A stretch of 64,000 bases of DNA from Niabella sp. (GTDB taxonomy: Bacteria; Bacteroidota; Bacteroidia; Chitinophagales; Chitinophagaceae): NCBI RefSeq assembly GCF_030150205.1, contig NZ_JASLGT010000011.1, positions 277,679 to 341,678 of the forward strand. The letters run 5' to 3'. The position numbers and the translations under genes are program-made. Below, piece by piece: positions 53,183 to 62,737 of the stretch (positions are counted from its first letter, which is position 1; each line of letters starts with the position of its first letter). A model generated the notes under the pieces. The model did not search any database. It was not told the DNA's origin and was given only the letters and a program-made list of their open reading frames with translations.

Positions 53183-56100
53183 TCAGAAGTTCACATTAAT
53201 ACCCACTGCATAACTTCTCCAAAGGGGATACTGGAAGGTGAGCCGGTCTGTATTTTCCGGATCAAAGTATTTAAACCACATCCCTGTTTTGTCCCAGATA
53301 TCCTGTCCGGAAAAGAAGACCCGTACACTTTCGAACATTCCGTTACCCAGCTGTTTCTTATTAAAGGTATAGCCCACCTGCAGGTTTTTTAACCGTATAT
53401 AATTTGCCTTTTGTACAAAGAATGAGGAGATCTGCGCATTGATGGTCTGGTCGCCAAACCGGTATGCAGGGTATAAAGCATCGGTATGATCGGGTGTCCA
53501 GTAATCTTCATGGATCTTCCAGGGTAATTGCCATCCGTTGTAATAAGGCATTGCCAGCGTGGGCGGCAGCAACATGTATTTTTTGCCTACGCCCTGGATC
53601 AACGCTGAAATATCAAAGCCTTTCCAGGTAGCACCCAGGTTAATGCCATAGGTATATCGTGGGTTGGTATTGCCCAGGTATACCAGGTCTCCGGGGTTCT
53701 GAAGGGTATTGTTTCCCTGTGTGATCTGGCCGTCACCGTTCTGATCTACATATTTAATATCTCCAGGATGTACCTTTGAGTCGATTTTCGCATAATTATC
53801 CACCTCCGACTGTGTGTTGAAATAGCCATCTGTTTTATAACCAAAAATGGAATTCACCGGGTATCCAGGCAGGTTTTTGTTAACGCCGGCTGTTATAGCA
53901 ATGGAACCATCATATCTTGTTACCAGGGTTTTGTTATCATTCAGGTTTACGGATACAAAATAGCTGCCGTTTTTAAATACATCGTTCCAGCCCAGGCTTA
54001 CCTGCCAGCCATTTACTTTAAAGGCCCCGATGTTTTTGCTGCTGGGCGTTACACCCAATGTAGACGGCAGCTGTTGCTGTACAAAGATATTATTATTGTT
54101 GCGGACGTAATAATCAAAGGTAAAATTCAGCCTCCGGTTCAATGCCGATGCATCTACGCCAAAATCCGTTTGGGTAATCACCTCCCAGGCCTTGGTTACT
54201 GAGGGTAACGATCCCTGGTACACATAGGCTGTGCGGCTGTCGTTAAAAGGGTAATAGCCCGGATTTAATGTTGCCTGATAATCGTAGTTATTGGCGTTGT
54301 CATTATCGTTTTGCACCAAACCGTTTGAGCCATAAGAAGCCCTTAGCTTTAATTCATTCAGCCAGGTAATATTTTTCATCCAATTCTCTTCGGTTACACG
54401 CCAGCCCCCGGAGATGCCCCAGAATTGTTTATACCTTAAATCGGGAGCCACCCTTGAGGTACCATCATTCCGGATATTTGCCTGTAAAAAGTATTTGTTC
54501 CTGTATTCATAATCCAGGCGTCCGAATTCTGAAACATAGGCATAGGCCTGGATATTATCTCCAACATTGGTAATATCTGCTGTAGCCAGTGTGGTATAGT
54601 TCAATGTTGGGAATGAAGTAACCAGCAGGCTTCTTTGCATGGCCTTAACGTAATTATAATTATACATCTGGTATTCAAAACCACCCAGTACATGAAAATG
54701 ATGATCATCTTTTATACGCCAGTCATAATCCGCCAGTCCCTGTAGATCCTGCTTTACGGTAATATCCCGCATCTTATTCATATAACCGGGATAGTTGAGC
54801 CACTGGTTCGTTGGGGTTAAGATCGAATTGAGGGAGGAATCGATTGTGTAACGGGGAATGGGTTTCTGGAAGAAATCCTCGCTGTTGATGATCAACGTGG
54901 GGCTGTATACAGCCCTTAACTGCAGACCTTTTGCCAGTTCTTTTGCAGCCAGCGTAAACACACCACTGATGGAATGCTTAAAGCTATTATCGTAGCCGCC
55001 ATCCTTTAAAGTGGGTATGGCCCTGGACAGTGTTCCCAGGTACATATACTTGGTGCTGTCGCTGCCCGGCGTCCATATGGGGTTACGGGAACTCCGGATC
55101 TGGTAAATTTCATACATCAGGCTGCCATCACCCCCGATGGCATAGGCAGGTGTAGCCGTTTTTTCGTAAGAGTAAGCGATCCGAGAATCAAAGCTTATCT
55201 TATTCGAGATCTGGGTAACATAGTTCAAACGGGCATTGTAGCGCTTGTAATTATCCGGTCCGAATTTGAATACACCGCTCTGTCCGGAATAACCAAATGA
55301 CATCAGGTAAGACGATTTCCCATTGGAACCCGAAATGGAGATATTCGTATTATTCTGGGGACTGGTTTTGCGCATCACCATATCTGCCAGGTTATAATTA
55401 TAGTAATAATCATAGCCCTTTGTTGCGGTGTTCCATACATAGTTGGTATCCGGATCATCGAACCAACGCAGTTGCTGATCGGTATAAGCCAGGGCCTGCC
55501 CGTTATTACTCAGTGCCACATTTTGCAGACGGGCCTGCTCGCCGGCACTGATCATATCGGGCCGTGCATACGGTGTACGGATCGTATAAATGTTAGACAG
55601 TGTTATTTTGGGCTTCCGGCTTCCCGCTCCCGTTTTGGTAGTTACCAGCACCACCCCGGCACCCGCTTTTGCCCCATAAATAGCTGAAGCCGCAGCGTCT
55701 TCCAGCACGGACACATTCGCAATATCATCCGGGTTAATGGTATTCAGATCACCTGGCGCCCCGTCGATAATGATCAGCGGCGAGTTGGAACCGCTTAGCG
55801 AAGCAAGTCCCCGGATATTAATATTCCAGCCTTCTTTACCCGGCTGGCCACTGGTACGGGAAATAACCAGACCCGGCGCCGTTCCCTGTAAGGCATTAAT
55901 GGCATTGGTTACCGGCCGGTTGGCAATGGTTTTACTGCTGATCACCGACACCGAACCGGTTACAGAAGTCTTTTTCTGGGTTCCATAACCCACTACCACT
56001 ACATCTGCCAGGCTGGCTGCACTGGCTACCAGTTTAACAGGTATGGATGTTTGCACCCCAACCTTAACCGTGCTTGTTTCATAATTGATCGCAGAAATCT

Positions 56101-56341
56101 CCAGCACATCTTCTGCGGAAGCGCTGATCTTAAACCGCCCCTGCATATCGGTGGCCGTACCTGCTCCCGTAGTTTTGTTTACAACCGTTGCGTTGGGGAC
56201 AGACGCTTTATTATCGTCCGTTACAACACCCTGAATTTGCTTCGACTGCGCGTGTAGCAGCGAAGGCACCAATAAAAATAATACGGCAATCACCCGGCAA
56301 CAGCGGTGATAAAGCCCATGGCCTGAATCCTTGAATGGCAT
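53183..56341 (-). CDS. susC: SusC/RagA TonB-dependent transporter (PUL 2)
   Basis: The start at 56341 (MPFKDSGHGLYHRCCRVIAV, then LFLLVPSLLHAQ) gives a signal peptide; the frame extends 21 codons further without support. The protein of about 1052 residues has the regulatory-like domain (KQIQGVVTDDNKASVPNATV), Ton box region (ADVVVVGYGTQKKTSVTGSV), plug (NINIRGLASLSGSNSPLIII, then VLEDAAASAIYGAKAGAGVV) and a barrel ending YPLWRSYAVGINVNF. There is no STN domain. The HTCS gene is divergent, separated by about 256 bp that must hold both promoters. Confidence 0.95.
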   Translation of the reverse strand: MPFKDSGHGLYHRCCRVIAVLFLLVPSLLHAQSKQIQGVVTDDNKASVPNATVVNKTTGAGTATDMQGRFKISASAEDVLEISAINYETSTVKVGVQTSIPVKLVASAASLADVVVVGYGTQKKTSVTGSVSVISSKTIANRPVTNAINALQGTAPGLVISRTSGQPGKEGWNINIRGLASLSGSNSPLIIIDGAPGDLNTINPDDIANVSVLEDAAASAIYGAKAGAGVVLVTTKTGAGSRKPKITLSNIYTIRTPYARPDMISAGEQARLQNVALSNNGQALAYTDQQLRWFDDPDTNYVWNTATKGYDYYYNYNLADMVMRKTSPQNNTNISISGSNGKSSYLMSFGYSGQSGVFKFGPDNYKRYNARLNYVTQISNKISFDSRIAYSYEKTATPAYAIGGDGSLMYEIYQIRSSRNPIWTPGSDSTKYMYLGTLSRAIPTLKDGGYDNSFKHSISGVFTLAAKELAKGLQLRAVYSPTLIINSEDFFQKPIPRYTIDSSLNSILTPTNQWLNYPGYMNKMRDITVKQDLQGLADYDWRIKDDHHFHVLGGFEYQMYNYNYVKAMQRSLLVTSFPTLNYTTLATADITNVGDNIQAYAYVSEFGRLDYEYRNKYFLQANIRNDGTSRVAPDLRYKQFWGISGGWRVTEENWMKNITWLNELKLRASYGSNGLVQNDNDNANNYDYQATLNPGYYPFNDSRTAYVYQGSLPSVTKAWEVITQTDFGVDASALNRRLNFTFDYYVRNNNNIFVQQQLPSTLGVTPSSKNIGAFKVNGWQVSLGWNDVFKNGSYFVSVNLNDNKTLVTRYDGSIAITAGVNKNLPGYPVNSIFGYKTDGYFNTQSEVDNYAKIDSKVHPGDIKYVDQNGDGQITQGNNTLQNPGDLVYLGNTNPRYTYGINLGATWKGFDISALIQGVGKKYMLLPPTLAMPYYNGWQLPWKIHEDYWTPDHTDALYPAYRFGDQTINAQISSFFVQKANYIRLKNLQVGYTFNKKQLGNGMFESVRVFFSGQDIWDKTGMWFKYFDPENTDRLTFQYPLWRSYAVGINVNF

Positions 56342-56597
56342 AAGCACAAACTTTTTTAAATGATAAATAGTAGCAGATGTAATGATTGACAGCAATTCTG
56401 ACAAGCATTTCTCTCATGTACAATCTCCTGACTGCAATATCTGCCACGGACGCTCCGGCGGGGGATGAAAATCCTAAAAGAATGGGGGTGTTTTTTTAAA
56501 CAGGGAAATAATTTGCTGATAATCAATGAAATATTTTATTTACATAAAGCCATTTCTCTCCTTATCTTTATTTGTTTTTTTAAATACATGAGGCGTG

Positions 56598-59500
56598 ATG
56601 AAAAGAGCTTTTGCAATGTGCTGCAGGTTTCCCTGCTGTAAAGCCGGATCTTCATATATAATAAAGGTGTGGCTGTTAAGCAGCTTGCTTGTATTTAAAA
56701 CTGCCGGCGAGGCACAGAATATCGATTTTAATCACCTCACCTCTGAGAATGGATTGTCCAATAACTCTGTATTGTCCATTACCCAGGACGCACAGGGGTT
56801 TATATGGCTGGGTACCTCCAACGGCCTGAACCGGTATGACGGCTCCCAGATCAAAACATACATGGCCGGCGATGATCAGTCTGGTCTTTCCTCCAATAAT
56901 ATCATTGCGCTTTTCCGCGATTCCCGGCAGCAACTTTGGGCGGGATCCAGCGCAGGGCTAAATCACTATAATGACGAAAAGGACAATTTTGAAAAGATCC
57001 GCTTACCCGTAGCTGCCCCTGTGGCCATCAATTGCATTTTTGAAGATCGACGGCAGCGTCTGTGGATCGGAACCTCAAAAGGCCTTTTTGCTCTTACCGG
57101 CAAGAAACGGGAAAAGATCACCTGTTTTGTAACGCCCGATAAGCAAAACCTGGCGGGGTCCATGATCAAAACCGTTTTCCAGGACCAGGCGGGGAATATC
57201 TGGATCGGTTCTACTACCGGCCTGGTACGGATGTGGGAAACCGGCGATCGTTATTATTATGAATCTTTCCGGTATCATCCAGCCAACCCGAAAACCCTGA
57301 GCAGCGACAATATCTCGGCTATCTGCGAAGACCGGGCCCACCGCCTGTGGGTAGGCACACAGAATTCAGGACTTAATCTCTACGATCCCCTAACAAAAAC
57401 CTTTACACGATTTATAAAGAATCATAACCCGCAGGGACTCATCCATGATAATATCCGGACCCTGATGCTCCAAAATGACAGTGCTCTCTGGATTGGTACC
57501 CAGGAAGGACTGAGCGTCTTAAATACCCATACCGGGCGGATGGTTTCTTTTCAAAACGATGGTGCTAATCCCAAAAGTCTGAGCCAGAATTCTATCTATA
57601 GTTTATACAGGGATGCCAATGGATCGGTTTGGATCGGAACCTATTTTGGGGGAGCCAACCGTGTGGATGCGTTTACCACCGGCTTCGGGGTGCTGCATAA
57701 TGATGGTAGCCGGAATGCCATCCCCAATAATGTAGTCAGCAGCATCCTGGAAGACCGCAATACCGATCTCTGGATCGGAACCGAAGGCGGTGGTCTTGTA
57801 TTGTATAACCGCCGCAACGGTCAGTTCAGCGTATTTAAAAATGACGGCAATGACCCCGGAAGCATTGCTTCCAACCTTGTAAAAGTAGTATATATCGACA
57901 AACAGGGCTATATCTGGTGCGGCACACATGGAGGAGGCCTAAATGTGCTGGATCCGGCAACCCACAGCTTCCGGCATTATTTATACAAACCGGGAGATGT
58001 GGAAAGCGCCGGCCTGGAAATTACCTCATTGGAGGAGGACGACCAGGGAAGATTTTGGCTGGCCACCAATGCGGGCATCCGTATTTTTAACAAATCCGGG
58101 CTTCAGCTGGAGCCTTTACCGGTTACAGTCATTGATAAAAAACTAAGCCAGCTTTCTACCAATAAGATCTATAAAGACCGCGACGGCTGGATCTGGATGG
58201 GCGGACTTTCCGGCCTTTTTACCGTGCAGGGCAATCAACTTCATACCATTAATGGCTCTATTCCGGTAAACACCTTCCTGGAAGATACTGCTGGTAATAT
58301 ATGGGCCGGCTCCCGGAATGGCACCCTTATTTTTTATGACAAAAAGAAAAAGGTGCTTTCTCAATTCATCGTCCTATCAGGCACTTCAAGGAACATCGTC
58401 GGGATCCTGCAAGACGGCCGCGGATTCCTTTGGCTGGGTACCGATCAGGGACTCATGCGGTTTGATCCCGCAACAAAAGCGGTGCTCTCGTATACGGTTG
58501 CCGACGGACTTGCGGGCAGGGAGTTTAATTATAATGCCTATTTAAAGGACAGCAAAGGTACATTTTACTTTGGCGGATATCGCGGCATCACCTATTTCTT
58601 TCCTAACCAGATCCAGGTGAATCAATACCAGGCGCCCCTGGTATTTACCAATCTGCGGCTCAATAATGCGGATGTTCATATTGGTGCTTCCGATGGATTG
58701 CTGCAACAGAATATCAGTCATACCAGCCAGATCTATTTTAAACATGATCAAAACCTGTTCACCATCAATTTTGCACTGCTCAACTTTATAAAAAGCAATA
58801 AGAACCGCTATTCATATAAACTGGCAGGGTTCGACAAAGACTGGAAACAGGTACGAACACCTGCTGCTACCTATACGAATCTGCCTCCGGGAGATTATAC
58901 TTTTTCCGTACGGGGCGCCAATAATGACGGGTTATGGACGCAGCCCGTTAGTATGAAAATTATTGTATGGCCACCTTTCTGGCGCACCTGGTGGGCCTAT
59001 ACAATTTACCTGCTGCTTTTTATTGGTGTACTTTTCTTTATTATGCGCTTTTTATTCCTTCGTGCGCTGCTGAACAAAGAAGAGGAACTGCACCAGGTGA
59101 AACTGAATTTTTTCACCAATGTTTCGCATGAGATCCGGACCCACCTGGCATTGATCATGGCTCCGGTTGAAAAACTGCTTGAGGTAAATCAATCGGATCA
59201 GTTTACCACACAACAGATCACCCAGATAAAAAATAATTCCAACCGGCTGTTAAAACTGGTCAGCGAGTTGATGGACTTCCGGAAGGCCGAATCCGATCAT
59301 CTCAAACTGAAGGTAAAAAAACAGGATCTCATTGCTTTCCTGCAGGAGATCTATGCCAGTTTCAGCGAATTATCACTGTCGAAAAGTATACAGATTTCCC
59401 TTACTCATGACACCGAAACGGCATTGTTATATTTTGATGAAAAGCAGCTGGAAAAAGTATTTTTTAACCTGCTGGCCAATGCCTTTAAGTTTACACCGGA

Positions 59501-60734
59501 AGGCGGACGTATTATGGTATCTGTTCATCGCAGGGAAACAACTACGGAAATACAGGTGGCCGATACCGGAAGAGGAATCGCCGCGCCTTACTTAAGTAAG
59601 CTGTTTACCAATTATTACCAGGTAGCCGATCATGGGATACAAAACACCGGATATGGGCTGGGTCTGGCTCTTTCAAAAAAGATCACCGAACTGCATGGCG
59701 GAACCATTCGTGTGGAAAGTACACCGGCAACCGCAAATAGCGAGGGTTATACCTGTTTTTTTGTAACGCTCCATAATGGTAAAAAACATTTTGAAAACAA
59801 TGGATATGTGTCCATTCTTGAACAGCAAGTACCCACAGTTTTCCGGAGTGAAGAACTGTCCCTGGCAAAGGCCGATCCCAATACAACCAATCCCCTGCTA
59901 CCGGCCAGCCGGCAGTACACCATTCTTGTTGTAGAAGACAATCCTGAATTGCGCGCGCTTGTTTGCCAGCAACTGGAACCCGGTTATTATATTCAACAGG
60001 CGGCCGACGGGTTGCAGGGCTGGGCAATGGCAACAGAAAGTATCCCGGACCTCATCATCAGTGACGTAATGATGCCCAACCTCAATGGTATGGAACTTTG
60101 TGCCCGGTTAAAGACGGACCCACGTACCAGCCATATCCCCGTGATCATGCTCACTGCAAAAAGTACACAAACAGACCAGGTGGCCGGCCTGGAGCACGGC
60201 GCAGATATTTACATATCCAAGCCATTTAGTGCAAAGATCCTGGAATTACATATCCGTAACCTGCTGGAAACGCGCAAAAAGTTACAACAGCGTACCATCC
60301 GGGAGTTTACGTTGCGGGCCGCCCCGGTAGCATTGCCGGAAGGAACCATCGTTGAAAGAAACAAAATAGATTCAGATTTTTTAACCACGATCATTGAATT
60401 CATCGATCATCACCTGGAGGATGCCGATTTCGGCGTTGAAAAACTATCCCGGAAAGTGGGGATGAGTGCCCCGATCCTCTATAAGAAATTACGGGCGCTT
60501 ACAAATATGTCTGTAAATGAATTTATCAAAACGCGCCGGTTTAAAAAAGCCGCGGAGTTGATCCTTCAAAAAGAACTGACCATTAATGAGGTTTCCTATG
60601 CTGTAGGATATGATGACCGGAAATACTTCAGCAGGGAGTTTAAAAAATATTTTGGGGTAGCTCCCAGCGATTTTACACAGCAGGCATTGCTGCAGCACCA
60701 GTCAGATAAAAACAGGGAAGAATCCGGCAATTGA
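56598..60734 (+). CDS. Hybrid two-component system (HTCS) regulator of PUL 2
   Basis: The start is the ATG at 56598 after a GTG. The protein of about 1378 residues has a signal/anchor segment, some 14 periplasmic Reg_prop beta-propeller repeats (for example ITQDAQGFIWLGTSNGLNRY), a Y_Y_Y domain (about 690-780: YSYKLAGFDKDWKQV), one membrane helix (TIYLLLFIGVLFFIMRFLFL), HisKA, HATPase_c (NLLANAFKFTPEGG, DTGRGI, GYGLGLALS), a receiver domain (ILVVEDNPELRAL, phospho-Asp in LIISDVMMPN, Lys in YISKPF) and an AraC HTH (GVEKLSRKVGMSAPILYKKL). The H-box reads SHEIRTHLALI, with His where Pro is nearly invariant. HTCS proteins bind an oligosaccharide in the periplasm and activate the adjacent susCD operon. 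Confidence 0.95.
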   Translation: MKRAFAMCCRFPCCKAGSSYIIKVWLLSSLLVFKTAGEAQNIDFNHLTSENGLSNNSVLSITQDAQGFIWLGTSNGLNRYDGSQIKTYMAGDDQSGLSSNNIIALFRDSRQQLWAGSSAGLNHYNDEKDNFEKIRLPVAAPVAINCIFEDRRQRLWIGTSKGLFALTGKKREKITCFVTPDKQNLAGSMIKTVFQDQAGNIWIGSTTGLVRMWETGDRYYYESFRYHPANPKTLSSDNISAICEDRAHRLWVGTQNSGLNLYDPLTKTFTRFIKNHNPQGLIHDNIRTLMLQNDSALWIGTQEGLSVLNTHTGRMVSFQNDGANPKSLSQNSIYSLYRDANGSVWIGTYFGGANRVDAFTTGFGVLHNDGSRNAIPNNVVSSILEDRNTDLWIGTEGGGLVLYNRRNGQFSVFKNDGNDPGSIASNLVKVVYIDKQGYIWCGTHGGGLNVLDPATHSFRHYLYKPGDVESAGLEITSLEEDDQGRFWLATNAGIRIFNKSGLQLEPLPVTVIDKKLSQLSTNKIYKDRDGWIWMGGLSGLFTVQGNQLHTINGSIPVNTFLEDTAGNIWAGSRNGTLIFYDKKKKVLSQFIVLSGTSRNIVGILQDGRGFLWLGTDQGLMRFDPATKAVLSYTVADGLAGREFNYNAYLKDSKGTFYFGGYRGITYFFPNQIQVNQYQAPLVFTNLRLNNADVHIGASDGLLQQNISHTSQIYFKHDQNLFTINFALLNFIKSNKNRYSYKLAGFDKDWKQVRTPAATYTNLPPGDYTFSVRGANNDGLWTQPVSMKIIVWPPFWRTWWAYTIYLLLFIGVLFFIMRFLFLRALLNKEEELHQVKLNFFTNVSHEIRTHLALIMAPVEKLLEVNQSDQFTTQQITQIKNNSNRLLKLVSELMDFRKAESDHLKLKVKKQDLIAFLQEIYASFSELSLSKSIQISLTHDTETALLYFDEKQLEKVFFNLLANAFKFTPEGGRIMVSVHRRETTTEIQVADTGRGIAAPYLSKLFTNYYQVADHGIQNTGYGLGLALSKKITELHGGTIRVESTPATANSEGYTCFFVTLHNGKKHFENNGYVSILEQQVPTVFRSEELSLAKADPNTTNPLLPASRQYTILVVEDNPELRALVCQQLEPGYYIQQAADGLQGWAMATESIPDLIISDVMMPNLNGMELCARLKTDPRTSHIPVIMLTAKSTQTDQVAGLEHGADIYISKPFSAKILELHIRNLLETRKKLQQRTIREFTLRAAPVALPEGTIVERNKIDSDFLTTIIEFIDHHLEDADFGVEKLSRKVGMSAPILYKKLRALTNMSVNEFIKTRRFKKAAELILQKELTINEVSYAVGYDDRKYFSREFKKYFGVAPSDFTQQALLQHQSDKNREESGN

Positions 60735-61059
60735 GTTGGATGGGGAATTTGAAAATTTTGAAAATGTGGAAGTGTGGGAATGGTGAATAGGCAAGGGTTA
60801 ATAGTGAATAGTTAGTAGGTAGTAGTCAATGGGTTTATAGGCAGAAATCAGCCTTCAGTTATCAGTTTTCAGTTATCAGTTATCAGTTTTCAGTCTTCAG
60901 TTATCAGATGATTATCGAGCATGAAACGGCTCTCTGCTTTTAGTTTTGTCTATCGGGCATAATATAGCCTCGATGTTCCACCGGTCTCCATGTCGCCCAA
61001 AAATATTTGAAAATTTGAAAATGTGAAAATATGGAAGTGTGGGAATGTGTAAATGGGGG
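60735..61059. repeat. Repeat-filled intergenic region with dispersed repeat copy 2
   Basis: The stretch holds GAATTTGAAAATTTTGAAAA and similar simple repeats (60741-60790), a CAGTTATCAGTTTTCAGT heptad block (60852-60907), an inverted diverged copy of the 65-bp repeat of 48386-48450 at 60943-61006, and another TTTGAAAATTTGAAAATGTG block (61006-61055). No gene is seen between the convergent HTCS and CLC genes. Confidence 0.8.
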
Positions 61060-62343
61060 TTATTTCTTATGAATCTTCGGAACAGCGATCCGTTGGGCCT
61101 TATAAATACCGGAATGGCCGCTAAAATAATAAGCCGTAAAACAAGCCACAGCAAAATACAGGATATTTTCTCCGCCAAAGAGTTCTACGCCCATGATCAT
61201 ACAGGCAATGGGCGTATTGGTAGCCGCTGCAAATACAGCGATAAACCCAAGTCCGGCAAAGAGATCAGGAGGCGCACCGCTTAAAACAGCCAGCGTATTG
61301 CCCAATGCCGCACCAATAAAGAACAACGGCGTTACTTCACCGCCCTTAAATCCGGCGCTAAGGGTAACTGCGGTAAATAATAGTTTCCACAGCCAGCTCC
61401 AGGTGTCTACACCACCGGCAGCAAATGCGCTCAGGATGCTGTTATGTGCATCCGGATTAACGACCCCCAATCCAAGATAGTCAAAACTGCCCAGGGCATA
61501 GCTGCCACCGATGATAACGATACCACCGGCAACCGGGATCAGCCATTTAACAGGTATCAGGCGCGCCCAGCCCTGCTTTAACCATTGGGTACAACGGGCA
61601 AATGCCATACCAGCCAGTCCAAAAGCAATACCCCCTGCAATTACTTTTAATAACAGCAACAGGTCAAAAGAAAAACCGGGGATCCAGGTAGTAACCGACT
61701 GATTTATCTTTGAGCTGATGGTATATTGGGTATGACTGATTCCATAACTGCTGCAAACAATATGGGCCAGCACTGCCGAAATCAGGCAGGGAATCAGCGC
61801 ATGGTATTTAATACGGCCGATAAACAATACTTCCATAGCGAATATGGCACCCGCTACCGGGGTTCCAAATACAGCGCCGAAGCCTGCAGCCATTCCACAC
61901 ATCAACAGGATACTGCGATCTTCCTTTTTAAGCTGGTACCATTTTGCAAAAAGAGCGGCAGTACTACCCCCCATTTGCACCGCGGTACCTTCCCGGCCCG
62001 CAGAGCCTCCGAAAAGGTGGGTAATGATCGTACCGGCCAGCACCAACGGGGTCATACGGGCAGGCACTCCCCCTCCCGGTTCATGGATCTCGTCCATAAC
62101 CAGGTTATTGCCGGCTTCCGCATCCTTACCAAAATAGTGATACAATGCCCAGATAAAGACACCGGCCAGCGGCAGTAAAAAAAGCAGCCATAAGTGCTGC
62201 CAGCGGGTATGGGTAGCCCAGTCCAGCAGCCATAAAAATAAGGCAACCAATGAACCTACAACAAATGAAAGGGGTATGAGCCGGATGGTCCAGTTTGCTA
62301 ACTGGTGAAAAATTTTTCCCTGTTCTGTTTTAAATTGATACAT
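61060..62343 (-). CDS. CLC-F type fluoride/proton antiporter
   Basis: The 427-residue membrane protein is a CLC-family channel/transporter. In place of the chloride motif GSGIP it has EAGNNLVMDEIHEPGG, and the second motif reads GGSAGREGTAVQMGGS, both typical of the fluoride-specific CLC-F branch rather than of EriC chloride exchangers. GFKGGEVTPLFFIGAALGNT and AVFAAATNTPIACMIMGVEL form the later pore segments. Ten or more membrane helices are seen. A fluoride riboswitch lies directly upstream (62384-62444), which independently supports fluoride export. The protein has no C-terminal CBS domains. Confidence 0.92.
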   Translation of the reverse strand: MYQFKTEQGKIFHQLANWTIRLIPLSFVVGSLVALFLWLLDWATHTRWQHLWLLFLLPLAGVFIWALYHYFGKDAEAGNNLVMDEIHEPGGGVPARMTPLVLAGTIITHLFGGSAGREGTAVQMGGSTAALFAKWYQLKKEDRSILLMCGMAAGFGAVFGTPVAGAIFAMEVLFIGRIKYHALIPCLISAVLAHIVCSSYGISHTQYTISSKINQSVTTWIPGFSFDLLLLLKVIAGGIAFGLAGMAFARCTQWLKQGWARLIPVKWLIPVAGGIVIIGGSYALGSFDYLGLGVVNPDAHNSILSAFAAGGVDTWSWLWKLLFTAVTLSAGFKGGEVTPLFFIGAALGNTLAVLSGAPPDLFAGLGFIAVFAAATNTPIACMIMGVELFGGENILYFAVACFTAYYFSGHSGIYKAQRIAVPKIHKK

Positions 62344-62362
62344 CCTACAAATAGATTAATGG

Positions 62363-62379
62363 AGTAATAAAATATTACT
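62363..62379 (-). promoter_or_regulatory. Small hairpin between riboswitch and start codon (expression platform)
   Basis: A perfect 7-bp stem (AGTAATA and TATTACT) with a 3-nt loop lies 4 nt after the aptamer and 20 nt before the CLC-F start codon. It may couple the aptamer state to translation or transcription. AT-only stems are weak, so this is tentative. Confidence 0.45.
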
Positions 62380-62383
62380 ATTT

Positions 62384-62444
62384 GCAGGCGCCATCAGATC
62401 CCGCACAGGGCGTGAACGGTTGGTTCAGGAAGACACCATTTCCT
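62384..62444 (-). ncRNA. Fluoride riboswitch (crcB motif)
   Basis: On the minus strand the RNA reads AGGAAATGGTGTCTTCCTGA, then ACCAACCGTTCACGCCCTGT, then GCGGGATCTGATGGCGCCTG. The conserved elements of the crcB motif are in order: pseudoknot strands AGGAA and TTCCT, the core ATGG, stem GGTGTC pairing with GGCGCC, the AAC triplet, an internal hairpin (CCG-CAC with GTG-CGG) and the near-invariant CTGATG. It precedes a CLC-F exporter, the most common partner of this riboswitch together with CrcB/Fluc. Confidence 0.85.
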
Positions 62445-62477
62445 GTTTTGTATGGTACAAATATACGGAATTCTAAA

Positions 62478-62726
62478 AGTGGAGCAAAAACCAAAGACCA
62501 AGAACCAAAGATCAAAAAACAAAGATCAAAAGACAAAGACCAAAAAAACAAAAAACAAAGATCAAACCACACAGGATCATCTGTCATCTGATAGCTGAAG
62601 GCTAAATGCTAAAGGCTAAAGGCAATTTTACGATCCAAGTTAGATCCTCTCATACTTAATGATCAACTGATAACTGAAAACTGACGACTGATAGCTGAAG
62701 GCTGATAGCTGAAGGCTAAACGCCAA
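62478..62726. repeat. Two heptad repeat blocks upstream of the CLC-F transcript
   Basis: 62484-62573 is composed of CAAAGAC, CAAGAAC, CAAAGAT and CAAAAGA units in 7-nt steps. 62580-62610 and 62660-62726 are composed of CTGATAGCTGAAGGCTAAA and AACTGATAACTGAAAACTG units. No gene is found in this intergenic stretch of about 390 bp besides the riboswitch. Confidence 0.85.
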
Positions 62727-62737
62727 ATGCCGCTCAC

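Noticed and set aside
61060..62343. Ordinary EriC chloride channel
   Set aside because: The chloride motif GSGIP is replaced by GNNLV and a fluoride riboswitch precedes the gene.
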